A stretch of 30,169 nucleotides of DNA from Poindextera sp035294785 (GTDB lineage Bacteria; Pseudomonadota; Alphaproteobacteria; Caulobacterales; Caulobacteraceae), in NCBI GenBank assembly GCA_035294785.1, contig DATGKF010000061.1, forward strand, positions 1 to 30,169, read 5' to 3'. Position 1 is the first letter of the stretch. Each line of letters opens with the position of its first letter. The notes below the pieces were generated by a model. The model did no database searches. It was not told the origin of the DNA and saw only the letters and a program-made list of their open reading frames with translations. The translations under genes and the position numbers were made by a program. Shown here piece by piece: positions 1 to 6,612 of the stretch.

Positions 1-363
1 GAGGCGCTGGGAAGCGACAGCGCCCAGGTTCTCGACGCGCGCGCCGCCGCGCGCTTCCGCGGAGACGCGCCAGAGCCGCGGGCCGGCCTGCGCGCCGGCC
101 ATATGCCAGGGGCGGTGAACCTTCCCTGGACCGACATCGTCGCAGATGGGCGGCTGTTGGACGCCGAGACGCTTCGGGCGCGGTTCGCCGCCGCCGGGGT
201 CGACCTCGCCCGGCCGCTCGTCACCTCGTGCGGATCGGGCGTCACCGCCTCGACGCTGGCGCTGGCGTTGGCGCGGCTCGGGCGGCCCGACGTGGCCGTC
301 TATGACGCCTCCTGGGTCGAATGGGGCGCCCGCGCCGATGCGCCGGTGGCGGTCGGACCGTGA
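1..363 (+). CDS. sseA: 3-mercaptopyruvate sulfurtransferase, C-terminal part (5' truncated by window edge)
   Basis: The reading frame is open from base 1 to the TGA at 361-363, so only the last 120 residues are present. They form the C-terminal rhodanese domain: a DAR-type strand near the start, the GHMPGAVNLPW segment at about residues 34-44, and the active-site loop CGSGVTA at about residues 81-87. CG-S-G-V-T-A is the mercaptopyruvate sulfurtransferase form of the loop, whereas thiosulfate sulfurtransferases usually carry CRxGxR/T. The enzyme moves sulfur from 3-mercaptopyruvate to a thiol acceptor, releasing pyruvate, in the cytoplasm. Its stop overlaps the GTG start of metC by four bases (GTGA), so the two sulfur-metabolism genes are almost certainly co-transcribed and translationally coupled. 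The N-terminal non-catalytic rhodanese domain lies outside the window. Confidence 0.9.
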   Translation, partial: EALGSDSAQVLDARAAARFRGDAPEPRAGLRAGHMPGAVNLPWTDIVADGRLLDAETLRARFAAAGVDLARPLVTSCGSGVTASTLALALARLGRPDVAVYDASWVEWGARADAPVAVGP

Positions 364-1538
364 GCGAGGAAAAGCGCGAGGCCACACGTCTGGTGCGCGC
401 GGGGGCGAAGCCCAGGCCGCTGCACCGCACCGTCGCGCCACCCATCCAGCGCGGATCGACCGTGCTCCTGCCCGACGCCGCCTCCCTCTACGACCACGAC
501 CAGGTCACCTACGGCCGCGCCGGGCTTGGCGTGCACGAGGCGCTGGCTGAGGCCATGTGCGCGCTCGAGGGCGCAAAGCACGCCCGGCTCTTCCCCTCCG
601 GCCTCGCGGCGGTCACCGCGGCGGCGACCTCGGTTCTGCGCGCCGGCGACGAGGTTCTGGTGTGCGACAGCGTCTATGCGCCCGTGCGCCGCTACTTCGA
701 CAAGGTGATGGCGCGGTTCCGCGTCAAGGTGACCTACTACCCGCCGCGGGCCACGCCGGAGGCGGTGCTGGCCGCCGGCGGCGCCGCGCTCCGGCTGATC
801 GTGCTCGAGTCGCCGGGATCGTTGACCTACGAGATCGCCGACGCGCCCGCGATCGCCGCGCTGGCCAGGGCGCGGGGCGTTTACACCCTGATCGACAACA
901 CCTGGGCGGCCGGGCTGCTGCTCAAGCCGCTGGCGCTTGGCGTCGACATGAGCGCCCAGGCGCTGACCAAGTACGTCTGCGGCCACTCCGACGTCTTCCT
1001 CGGCGCGGCGGTGACCAACGACGCGGGGCTGGCGCACGGCCTCGACGAGGCGGTGTGGAATTTCGGCTGGTCGGTCTCGCCCGACGACGCCTACCAGGGC
1101 CTGCGAGGTCTGCGCACGCTGAAGACGCGGCTGGAGCGGCACGCCGCGCACGCGGCGGTCGTCGCCGAGTGGCTCGCCGCGCGGCCCGAGGTGGCCGAGG
1201 TGGTCTACCCGCCTCTGCCCTCCTCGAAGGACCACGCGCTGTGGGCGCGCGATTTCAGCGGTGCGAACGGTCTTCTGAGCATCGTCCTCGGCGGCGCAAG
1301 CGATGCCGCGGTCGACGCCTTTCTCGACCGGCTGGAGCTGTTCGGCCTCGGGTTTTCCTGGGGCGGGTTCGAGAGCCTGGCCATCTCGTCCGGCGACCAG
1401 TTCGCACGCCGCCGGTTCCCGCCCGCCTTCGCCGGCCCGCTGGTCCGTCTGCACGTCGGCCTGGAGGATCCTTACGACCTGATCGCGGACCTGGAACGCG
1501 GCCTGGACGCATTGCGCGCTCGCGACGCCAAGGGCTAG
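360..1538 (+). CDS. metC: cystathionine beta-lyase
   Basis: A 392-residue Cys/Met-metabolism PLP enzyme (fold type I) that cleaves cystathionine to homocysteine, pyruvate and ammonia in methionine synthesis. The GTG at 360-362 is chosen because it overlaps the preceding stop as GTGA and the first residues (SEEKREATRLVRAG) match the usual family N-terminus; an ATG 39 bases upstream lies inside sseA. Visible landmarks are the phosphate-binding YGR at residues 51-53, S80-G81 of the FPSGLAA loop, LIDNTWA at 177-183 with Asp179 contacting the pyridine nitrogen, and the PLP lysine Lys204 in SAQALTKYVCGHSD. The GHSD sequence after the lysine is typical of cystathionine beta-lyases rather than gamma-synthases. 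Length fits the family. Cystathionine gamma-lyase-type side activity cannot be excluded. Confidence 0.88.
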   Translation: MSEEKREATRLVRAGAKPRPLHRTVAPPIQRGSTVLLPDAASLYDHDQVTYGRAGLGVHEALAEAMCALEGAKHARLFPSGLAAVTAAATSVLRAGDEVLVCDSVYAPVRRYFDKVMARFRVKVTYYPPRATPEAVLAAGGAALRLIVLESPGSLTYEIADAPAIAALARARGVYTLIDNTWAAGLLLKPLALGVDMSAQALTKYVCGHSDVFLGAAVTNDAGLAHGLDEAVWNFGWSVSPDDAYQGLRGLRTLKTRLERHAAHAAVVAEWLAARPEVAEVVYPPLPSSKDHALWARDFSGANGLLSIVLGGASDAAVDAFLDRLELFGLGFSWGGFESLAISSGDQFARRRFPPAFAGPLVRLHVGLEDPYDLIADLERGLDALRARDAKG

Positions 1539-1569
1539 GGTCTCCAAAGCTTTTGAAACGGGGGACGTC

Positions 1570-2232
1570 ATGGCGTTGAAAGTCGTTGGCTCCGGGCTTG
1601 GACGCACCGGCACCAAGTCGATGCAGACCGCGCTCAACATGCTGGGCTTCGGGCCCTGCCACCACATGGTCGAGGTGTTCCAGCATCCTGAGAGCATGGC
1701 GCTGTGGGTTCGCGCGTCGAAGGGCGAGGACGTCTGGGACCAGATCTTCGACGGCTACAAGTCCATGGTCGACTATCCGGGCGCTCACTACTGGCGCGAG
1801 CTGGCGGCGAAGTATCCAGACGCCAAGGTGCTGCACACGACGCGCGACGCCGACAAGTGGTTCGAGTCCACCCAGGCGACGATCTTCTCGCCGGCCAACA
1901 CTGCTGTGCACGAGTCCGCGGGGGTCCGCGCCGAGTTCTTCGAGAGCTTCATGGGACCGATGCGGGCGAACCTCGCCGACCGCGCCTTCATGACCGAGCA
2001 CTTCCGCCGCCACGAAGCCGAGGTGAAGGCGACGATCCCGGCCGAACGGCTGCTCGTCTACGAGGTCGGTTCTGGATGGGGGCCGCTGTGCGCCTTCCTG
2101 GGCGTGCCAGTGCCGGACGTCCCCTACCCGTCGGAGAATAGCCGCGAGGAGTTCGTCGCCAGGGTGCGCGCCGCCGGCGGCGACACCGCCCGGGTGGCCG
2201 CAGAGATCAAGGCCGGCGGCGCCAAGCCTTGA
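1570..2232 (+). CDS. sulfotransferase family protein
   Basis: A 220-residue protein of the PAPS-dependent sulfotransferase fold, resembling the bacterial 'sulfotransferase 4' group. The N-terminal P-loop-like phosphosulfate-binding motif GRTGTKS lies at residues 11-17 directly after the first strand, and TTRDADKWFES at 90-100 resembles the 3'-phosphate-binding segment with Arg92 and Ser100. Known members transfer sulfate from PAPS to hydroxyl or amine acceptors, but many bacterial homologues have no known substrate, and none can be inferred here. No signal peptide or membrane segment is visible, so it should be cytoplasmic. It follows metC by 31 bases on the same strand with a GGGGGACG ribosome site before the ATG, so it may be read through from the sseA-metC unit. 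A sulfur-related context is suggestive only. Confidence 0.72.
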   Translation: MALKVVGSGLGRTGTKSMQTALNMLGFGPCHHMVEVFQHPESMALWVRASKGEDVWDQIFDGYKSMVDYPGAHYWRELAAKYPDAKVLHTTRDADKWFESTQATIFSPANTAVHESAGVRAEFFESFMGPMRANLADRAFMTEHFRRHEAEVKATIPAERLLVYEVGSGWGPLCAFLGVPVPDVPYPSENSREEFVARVRAAGGDTARVAAEIKAGGAKP

Positions 2233-2246
2233 GCCTGCCCGCGGGC

Positions 2247-2323
2247 TGGCGACCCCGGCTGGATTCGAACCAGCAACCGTCCGCTTAGAAGGCGGATGCT
2301 CTATCCGGTTGAGCTACGGGGTC
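2247..2323 (-). tRNA. tRNA-Arg (anticodon TCT)
   Basis: The minus strand folds into a complete cloverleaf of 77 bases including an encoded CCA (2249-2247). The seven-base acceptor stem GACCCCG/CGGGGTC is perfect, the discriminator is G, the anticodon stem TCCGC/GCGGA encloses the loop CTTCTAA giving anticodon TCT, and the T arm is CTGG-TTCGAAT-CCAG. It reads AGA codons, which are rare in such a GC-rich genome. It begins only 20 bases after the stop of the NDUFS4-like gene on the same strand, with no room for a clear promoter, so co-transcription is likely. A 10-base palindrome GCCCGCGGGC (2246-2237) follows the CCA immediately. Confidence 0.96.
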
Positions 2324-2343
2324 CCCTGGTCCCCCTTTCGACC

Positions 2344-2649
2344 CTAGTGCGTCCAGGGTTCCTTGCGGGTGAAGGCGAAATTGTCGGCGTAGGCTTTGAT
2401 CACGCGTCTGACCGGCTTGGGCTCCATCACCTGGAACGGGATGGCGTTCGCCCGAGCGTAGCGGATCGCTTCCTCGCGGTCGTCGAAGGTCAGCCGCACC
2501 TGGCCGTCCATGTCGCCCGACTGCGCCCAGCCCATCAGCGGGTCGGGAAGCCGGGCCGAAGCCGGCTCGAACTCCAGCACCCAGTCCTTGGTCTTCGCCT
2601 TGCCGGACTGCATGGCCGTTTTGGACGGACGATAGATGCGGGCGAGCAA
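2344..2649 (-). CDS. NADH:ubiquinone oxidoreductase accessory subunit, NDUFS4 family
   Basis: A 101-residue protein matching the ETC complex I NDUFS4-like family, an accessory subunit on the matrix/cytoplasmic arm of complex I found in mitochondria and alphaproteobacteria but absent from the E. coli enzyme. Recognisable segments are WVLEFEP (residues 23-29), DPLMGWAQSGDM (36-47), the hydrophobic/acidic LTFDDREEAIRYA (53-65), and the terminal YADNFAFTRKEPWTH (87-101), the family signature end. The TTG at 2649 is chosen because GGAGAGG lies just upstream at normal spacing and gives MLARIYRPSK; an in-frame TTG 12 bases earlier would include that ribosome site within the gene. It sits 26 bases after the 3' end of tRNA-Pro and 20 before tRNA-Arg, all on one strand. 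The nuo core operon is not in the window. Confidence 0.87.
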   Translation of the reverse strand: MLARIYRPSKTAMQSGKAKTKDWVLEFEPASARLPDPLMGWAQSGDMDGQVRLTFDDREEAIRYARANAIPFQVMEPKPVRRVIKAYADNFAFTRKEPWTH

Positions 2650-2675
2650 GGTCCTCTCCAATCAGCGAAAGCGGA

Positions 2676-2752
<77 letters not shown>

Positions 2753-2801
2753 TCTCCGCGGAGGCCCCTCTTGCCACGCGCCGCCTTGGGCCGCAACGCG
2801 G

Positions 2802-3191
2802 CTACTGGCTGGTGGCGAGCTGAATGAGGTGCAGGTCCTGCATGAGGTGACCGATGGAGATGAACACGCCGAGCACGACCACCACGCGCGCCAATATCGA
2901 CCAGACTTTGGGTCCGGCGTAGCGGCCGGCGGAGCGCCAGACCCCAACGACCGCCCAGATGTAGACGAGCACCTGGACCGCGAGCGCCGTCAGCAGCGCC
3001 GCTGTCATTAGCGCTGGCGACCCGTGCAGGAGAACGACCGCGCAGATGGTCGCTACGATGAAGAGGATGTTGATCCCGAGCCCGAAGATCAGGACGCCGT
3101 CGATCCAGTAGCTGCGTGGCAGCGAGAGTTCGCCGCGCCAGTGCCGCACGATGAAGGATCGCCGCTTCGATGCGGCCGCTACTGACGCCAT
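2802..3191 (-). CDS. small three-helix membrane protein of unknown function
   Basis: A 129-residue protein with an arginine-rich cytoplasmic start and three predicted membrane helices at about residues 30-54, 60-84 and 97-117. Before helix 1 is the conserved-looking segment RHWRGELSLPRSYW (residues 16-29), and after helix 2 is VGVWRSAGRY (82-91). I remember similar RGE-L-SYW and VWRSA segments in other proteobacterial membrane proteins, but cannot assign a function. The ATG at 3191 is preferred: it follows a GGGGGCGGA ribosome site, whereas the upstream in-frame extension adds an arginine-rich tail running through a repeat. It lies between the glutaminyl cyclase gene (81 bases upstream) and tRNA-Pro (49 bases downstream) on the same strand, and there is no functional hint from either. 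Confidence 0.72.
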   Translation of the reverse strand: MASVAAASKRRSFIVRHWRGELSLPRSYWIDGVLIFGLGINILFIVATICAVVLLHGSPALMTAALLTALAVQVLVYIWAVVGVWRSAGRYAGPKVWSILARVVVVLGVFISIGHLMQDLHLIQLATSQ

Positions 3192-3192
3192 A

Positions 3193-3231
3193 TCCGCCCC
3201 CTGGCTTCGCTCCGCCCCTGGCGGACTTCGC
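3193..3231. repeat. imperfect tandem direct repeat of about 20 bases with a small dyad
   Basis: Two adjacent copies are seen: 3193-3210 (tccgccccctggcttcgc) and 3211-3231 (tccgcccctggcggacttcgc), differing by one C and a three-base insertion. The second copy contains the dyad TCCGCC-cct-GGCGGA. The repeat lies immediately upstream of the membrane-protein start and includes its ribosome-binding region on the minus strand. It may be a dispersed genomic repeat, but with a single locus this cannot be told. Confidence 0.5.
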
Positions 3232-3272
3232 CTTTTCATTGAGGCGCATCGCAGGCATCGCGTCAAACGCGA

Positions 3273-4046
3273 TCAGGGCTTTGGTACCAGCTTGATCTCG
3301 AACAGTTTCGGCCAGCGCTTGCCGGTCACGAAGAGGCGATCGTTCGCTGCATCGTAAGCGATGCCGTTCAGCACGTCGTCCCGGTCGCCGCTCTGGTCGG
3401 CGGCGGGCAGGATTCCAGCCAAGTCGATCCAGCCTTTGATCCGGCCGCTTGCCGGGTCGATGCGGATGATCTTGTCGGTCATCCAGACGTTGGCGAAGAT
3501 TTCCCCCTTCACCCACTCCAGCTCGTTGATGTTGGCGACCTGGCCGCCGTCGGTGGTGACTGTGACGCGGCGCACCTCCTTCAACGTCTTCGGATCGAGG
3601 AAGCGGATCTGTGGCGTGCCGTCGCTCATGATCAGCCGGCGCCCGTCGGTGGTCAGCGCCCACCCCTCGCCGGGATAACTGAAGCCGCCGATCGGCTTGA
3701 AGTCGGCCAGATTGTAGATGAAGCCCACGTGGCTGCGCCAGGTCAACTGATAGAGCTTTCCATGCCAAGCTGTTATGCCTTCACCAAAATATCCTGCCGG
3801 CAAGTCGTGCGACATGACCGTCTCGCCAGTGTCGAGCCGCTCCAGGCGGATCTGCGAGTGGCCGTTCAGGCCGGTGCTCTCGTAGAGGTAACCGCCCAGG
3901 TAGAAGAGCCCCTCGGTGAAGGCGGTCCGATCGTGCGGATAGACGTGCACGATCTGGTAGCCGTACGTAGGCAGCGGCGCGGCCAGAGCCGGGGCGGCGA
4001 GCGCCAGGACAAGCAGCGCCGCGATGCGCGCGATCCGTCCGATCAT
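3273..4046 (-). CDS. exported glutaminyl-peptide cyclotransferase (plant/bacterial beta-propeller type)
   Basis: A 257-residue protein starting at the ATG at 4046. Residues 1-23 are a classical signal peptide: arginines, a hydrophobic run, then ALAAPA/LAA cleavage sites, so the mature enzyme should be periplasmic. The mature part has the family landmarks HDRTAFTEGLFY (residues 38-49), YESTGLNG (55-62), a repeated blade pattern ending in NELEWVKGEIFANVW, and DVLNGIAYD near the C-terminus. These fit the five-bladed propeller glutaminyl cyclases of the papaya-enzyme family, which convert N-terminal glutamine into pyroglutamate and release ammonia. Longer open frame upstream of this ATG lacks a signal sequence and overlaps the intergenic region. 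It is not obviously in an operon; its stop is 81 bases from the start of the next gene. Physiological targets are unknown. Confidence 0.85.
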   Translation of the reverse strand: MIGRIARIAALLVLALAAPALAAPLPTYGYQIVHVYPHDRTAFTEGLFYLGGYLYESTGLNGHSQIRLERLDTGETVMSHDLPAGYFGEGITAWHGKLYQLTWRSHVGFIYNLADFKPIGGFSYPGEGWALTTDGRRLIMSDGTPQIRFLDPKTLKEVRRVTVTTDGGQVANINELEWVKGEIFANVWMTDKIIRIDPASGRIKGWIDLAGILPAADQSGDRDDVLNGIAYDAANDRLFVTGKRWPKLFEIKLVPKP

Positions 4047-4104
4047 TGCGAAATCCGTGAGATAGGCGACGCTTGGGAGCCTTAGCCGCGCGCGCCCGAT
4101 CCGG

Positions 4105-4728
4105 CTAGAGCGCCTCGCCGGTGGAAATCTCCGCCACCACCAGGCCCTTTGGACCCTCGGCGAAGCGGACCATGACCCCCTCGCCGGGTTGTAGGTCCTC
4201 AAGGCCGCTGCGGCGCAACGTTTCGATGTGGACGAAGATGTCGCCCGGCTCGCCGTCGCGGACCACGAAGCCGTAGCCCTTGGCGCGGTTGAACCACTTC
4301 ACCTTCGCCCGTTCGGGTGGGCCAGCCGGCGCCGGCGGGCGGCGCGGCGGTCGCTCGCGCATGCCGCCGCCACGATGGGCGTCGTAGCCGTCGCGGTCCC
4401 GGCGCGGCCCCTCGCGATCGAAGGGACGGTGCGGCCGCTCGGCCGGCTGGGCGGTCGTCTCGTCCAGTTCGACGATTTCGGTAACCTGCCAGCCCTTTGG
4501 CCGCTTCACTGCGTCACAGGTGATCAGCGAGCCTTCCGGGGCCGTTTCGCGGCCGGATTGGCGCAGGCTGGTGACGTGCAAAAGGACGTCCTTCAGCCCT
4601 GTCAGGCTTGGATCGTCGGGCACGATGAACCCGTAGCCTTTGCCGGCGTCGAACCACTTCACGCGCCCGCTGATGCGCACCGACTCCTCGTGGGAGTCGG
4701 GATGTTCCTCGACGCCGAAACTAGACAT
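4105..4728 (-). CDS. double cold-shock-domain protein (CspC/CspD-like)
   Basis: A 207-residue nucleic-acid-binding protein with two cold-shock domains. Domain 1 (about residues 18-88) has RNP1 at GKGYGFIV (29-36) and an RNP2-like DVLLHV (47-52). Domain 2 (about 141-203) has KGYGFVV (150-156) and DIFVHI (163-168). The linker, about residues 93-139, is rich in Arg, Pro, Gly and Asp and looks disordered. Caulobacter crescentus is known to have two-domain Csps linked to stationary phase and cold; this gene fits that class. The ATG at 4728 follows a GAGGGGCGGA ribosome site; an upstream frame extension reads through the divergent promoter region. The 187-base gap to the divergent SDR gene would hold the promoters for both. 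A TTGACG hexamer sits at 4808-4803 on the minus strand, but no well-spaced -10 follows it. Confidence 0.9.
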   Translation of the reverse strand: MSSFGVEEHPDSHEESVRISGRVKWFDAGKGYGFIVPDDPSLTGLKDVLLHVTSLRQSGRETAPEGSLITCDAVKRPKGWQVTEIVELDETTAQPAERPHRPFDREGPRRDRDGYDAHRGGGMRERPPRRPPAPAGPPERAKVKWFNRAKGYGFVVRDGEPGDIFVHIETLRRSGLEDLQPGEGVMVRFAEGPKGLVVAEISTGEAL

Positions 4729-4915
4729 TCCGCCCCTCTTGCCCGTCCTCAAGCCATCGTGGACAAGCACGCCAAAATAACACTGTTCTCGCGATGACCG
4801 AGCGTCAACGATTGTTTCGCGGATGACGCGATCTGACTTGCGATATTCCGCCGCACCTTTCGCACGCTTCCCTTGAGTCCTAAGGGTTGCAGCAACGCAG
4901 CAAGGAGCTCCCGCC

Positions 4916-5695
4916 ATGGACCCGGTCGCCAATCTCAGCCGCTCGGTCCAAGGCAAGGCCGTGCTCGTGACGGGCGGCGCCAGCGGCATGGGCCGGGCCA
5001 CCGCGCATGTGTTCGCGCGCGAGGGCGCGAAGGTCGCGGTGACCGACGTGCGCGCGGCCGACGCCGAGGCGGTCGCCGCCGCGATCCGCGAGGAAGGCGG
5101 CGACGCACGGGCCTGGGCGCTGGACGTGGCTGACGCTGGCGCGATCCAGGCGGTCATCCGCGAGGTCGCCAGCCACTTCGGCGGTCTCGACGTGGTGATC
5201 AACAACGCCGGCGTGGCCAGCAGCATGCCGATCGACAGCGACGATTACGACGAGGTGTGGGCGCGCCAGGTGCCCATCCTGTTGACCGCGCACCAGCGGA
5301 TCGTGCGCGCGGCGTTGCCACACCTGCGCAATTCGTCCAGCCCGCGCATCGTCAACATCGCCTCGACCGAGGCGCTCGGTGCGACTGCGCGGGACTCGAT
5401 CTACGCCGCCGCCAAGGCCGGCGTCACCGGCCTCACCCGCGCACTGGCGGTCGAACTCGGCAAGGAGGGCATCACCGTCAACTGCATCTGCCCGGGGCCG
5501 ATCAACACAGGGATGACGGCGGGAATTCCCGAAGCGGACAAGCAGGTCTACGCCAACCGGCGGACGGCGCTCCGCCGCTATGGCGACCCAGCCGAAGTTG
5601 CGCACATCACGCTCAGCCTCTGCCTGCCGGCTGCGTCCTTCATCACCGGCGCGACCATTCCGGTCGACGGCGGCCTGATGGCGCGGAACGCTTGA
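4916..5695 (+). CDS. SDR-family NAD(P)-dependent oxidoreductase
   Basis: A 259-residue classical short-chain dehydrogenase/reductase. The cofactor loop TGGASGMG is at residues 19-26, NNAG at 96-99, and the catalytic residues are Ser150 (IVNIAS), Tyr163 and Lys167 (YAAAK), followed by the PGPINTGM segment at 193-200. Asp44 at the end of the second strand (AVTD) favours NAD over NADP. The C-terminal GATIPVDGGLMA is typical. The start follows a strong AAGGAGCTCCCGCC ribosome site. It has no operon partner: the next gene is convergent, with six bases between the stops. The substrate cannot be predicted; many paralogues act on 3-hydroxyacyl or steroid-like alcohols. Confidence 0.88.
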   Translation: MDPVANLSRSVQGKAVLVTGGASGMGRATAHVFAREGAKVAVTDVRAADAEAVAAAIREEGGDARAWALDVADAGAIQAVIREVASHFGGLDVVINNAGVASSMPIDSDDYDEVWARQVPILLTAHQRIVRAALPHLRNSSSPRIVNIASTEALGATARDSIYAAAKAGVTGLTRALAVELGKEGITVNCICPGPINTGMTAGIPEADKQVYANRRTALRRYGDPAEVAHITLSLCLPAASFITGATIPVDGGLMARNA

Positions 5696-5701
5696 AGCCC
5701 C

Positions 5702-6391
5702 TCAGAGGCTCACGACTTCGATCGCCACACTGCCGCCGAGGGCGGTAAAGGAGATGTAGCGGTAGGCGATGCCGAACTCGGCCTTGAACTCCTGCAGCGC
5801 CTTGAACTCGTGCCCGCGCCAATTCGGATAGTTGAAGTATTCGTCGAAGACGATGATCGTCCCCGCCTGCAGCCGCTCGCGCAGGCCCCAGAGGATGTCG
5901 CGCGTCGAAGAATAGATGTCGCAGTCGACGTGCAGGAAGCCGATCTTCGACGGGTCCTCAGCCAGCCACCGCGGAATGGTGTCCTTGAACCAGCCGGGGT
6001 GCAGACGGGCGTTGGCGGGGACCTTGGGCAGGCGGCCCTTCTGGGTGAAGGCGCCCTTCTGTTCCAGGTGCCCGCTCCAGTCCTCAGGCAGACCCTCGAA
6101 CGAGTCGAACCCGTGCACCATCTTCCCCGGCGAGGCGTTGGCCAGCACGGTGATCGAGTGGCCGCCGGCGACGCCGAACTCCAGGATCGCGCCCTCGGGC
6201 GCTCGCTTCAGGCAGTGCAGCCGAAAGTCGTCACCGTTCTCGAACACAGTCGCGTCGGCCATGTTGGCTTCGACGTAGTCGGCGGAGTCGGCGCGGGCGC
6301 GCACCTGCAGTTCGAACAGCAGGTTGCGCGCGTAGTAGGTATAGAAGACGCGGCGCACGAGGCGCTGGATGAACGTGCCTTTGACGGCCAA
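5702..6391 (-). CDS. TylF/MycF-like class I SAM-dependent methyltransferase
   Basis: A 229-residue protein with the class I methyltransferase SAM motif EFGVAGGHS at residues 71-79, followed by GFDSFEGLPEDW at 94-105, the metal/catalytic-type HVDCDIYSST at 154-163 and FDEYF at 182-186. The FDSFEGLPE and DxDxYxST pair is the hallmark of the macrocin O-methyltransferase (TylF/MycF) family, which methylates sugar hydroxyls in a magnesium-dependent way. In genomes without macrolide pathways such genes usually act on surface or cell-wall glycans, but nothing nearby shows the substrate. The ATG is 26 bases downstream of the 3' end of tRNA-Glu on the same strand, so the mRNA may be released by tRNA processing. 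It converges with the SDR gene at its 3' end. Confidence 0.82.
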   Translation of the reverse strand: MAVKGTFIQRLVRRVFYTYYARNLLFELQVRARADSADYVEANMADATVFENGDDFRLHCLKRAPEGAILEFGVAGGHSITVLANASPGKMVHGFDSFEGLPEDWSGHLEQKGAFTQKGRLPKVPANARLHPGWFKDTIPRWLAEDPSKIGFLHVDCDIYSSTRDILWGLRERLQAGTIIVFDEYFNYPNWRGHEFKALQEFKAEFGIAYRYISFTALGGSVAIEVVSL

Positions 6392-6417
6392 ATTGCGCCC
6401 CCTGGCCGATGATCGGC

Positions 6418-6492
6418 TGGCAGTCCCTAGGGGAGTCGAACCCCTCTTCCCAGATTGAAAATCTGGTGTCCTAACCGATAGACGAAGGGACC
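6418..6492 (-). tRNA. tRNA-Glu (anticodon TTC)
   Basis: A 75-base cloverleaf with encoded CCA (6420-6418) and discriminator G. The acceptor stem GGTCCCT/AGGGACT pairs fully with a G-U at positions 1-72, the anticodon stem CCAGA/TCTGG encloses TTTTCAA giving anticodon TTC, and the T arm is GGGG-TTCGACT-CCCC. A plausible sigma-70-type promoter lies 23 bases upstream of the tRNA 5' end. Confidence 0.96.
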
Positions 6493-6511
6493 ATCAGGCG
6501 GTTTGGGAAGC

Positions 6512-6548
6512 GCGGATATATCCGCCTTGCCCCACCCCCGCAAGGCGG
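6512..6548. repeat. two overlapping perfect inverted repeats at the tRNA-Glu promoter
   Basis: GCGGATATATCCGC at 6512-6525 is a perfect 14-base palindrome. CCGCCTTGC (6522-6530) and GCAAGGCGG (6540-6548) are a perfect 9-base inverted repeat separated by nine bases. The two overlap by four bases and together cover the predicted promoter. They lie in the 120-base gap between tRNA-Glu and the divergent SDR gene at 6613. Confidence 0.75.
6515..6543 (-). promoter_or_regulatory. predicted housekeeping promoter of tRNA-Glu
   Basis: On the minus strand TTGCGG (6543-6538) is followed by exactly 17 bases and then TATATC (6520-6515). The implied transcription start near 6508 is about 16 bases before the mature tRNA 5' end. 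The spacing and the TTG start of the -35 fit alphaproteobacterial housekeeping promoters. The -10 lies inside a 14-base perfect palindrome and the spacer inside a second dyad. Confidence 0.6.
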
Positions 6549-6612
6549 CGGCGGGTTGGGCGATTGGGCGGGCGCTCCCATGTTGTCGGCGGTGTCCAAC
6601 AGGGGGTAGCGC

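Noticed and set aside
300..1697. Minus-strand open frame of 465 codons
   Set aside because: It is antisense to metC, whose PLP motifs are intact.
3247..3263. Hairpin ATCGCG-tcaaa-CGCGAT after the glutaminyl cyclase stop as a terminator
   Set aside because: The stem is six pairs with no T run.
4774..4808. Promoter for the cold-shock gene using TTGACG and TATTTT
   Set aside because: The spacing is 23 bases, too long for a sigma-70-type promoter.
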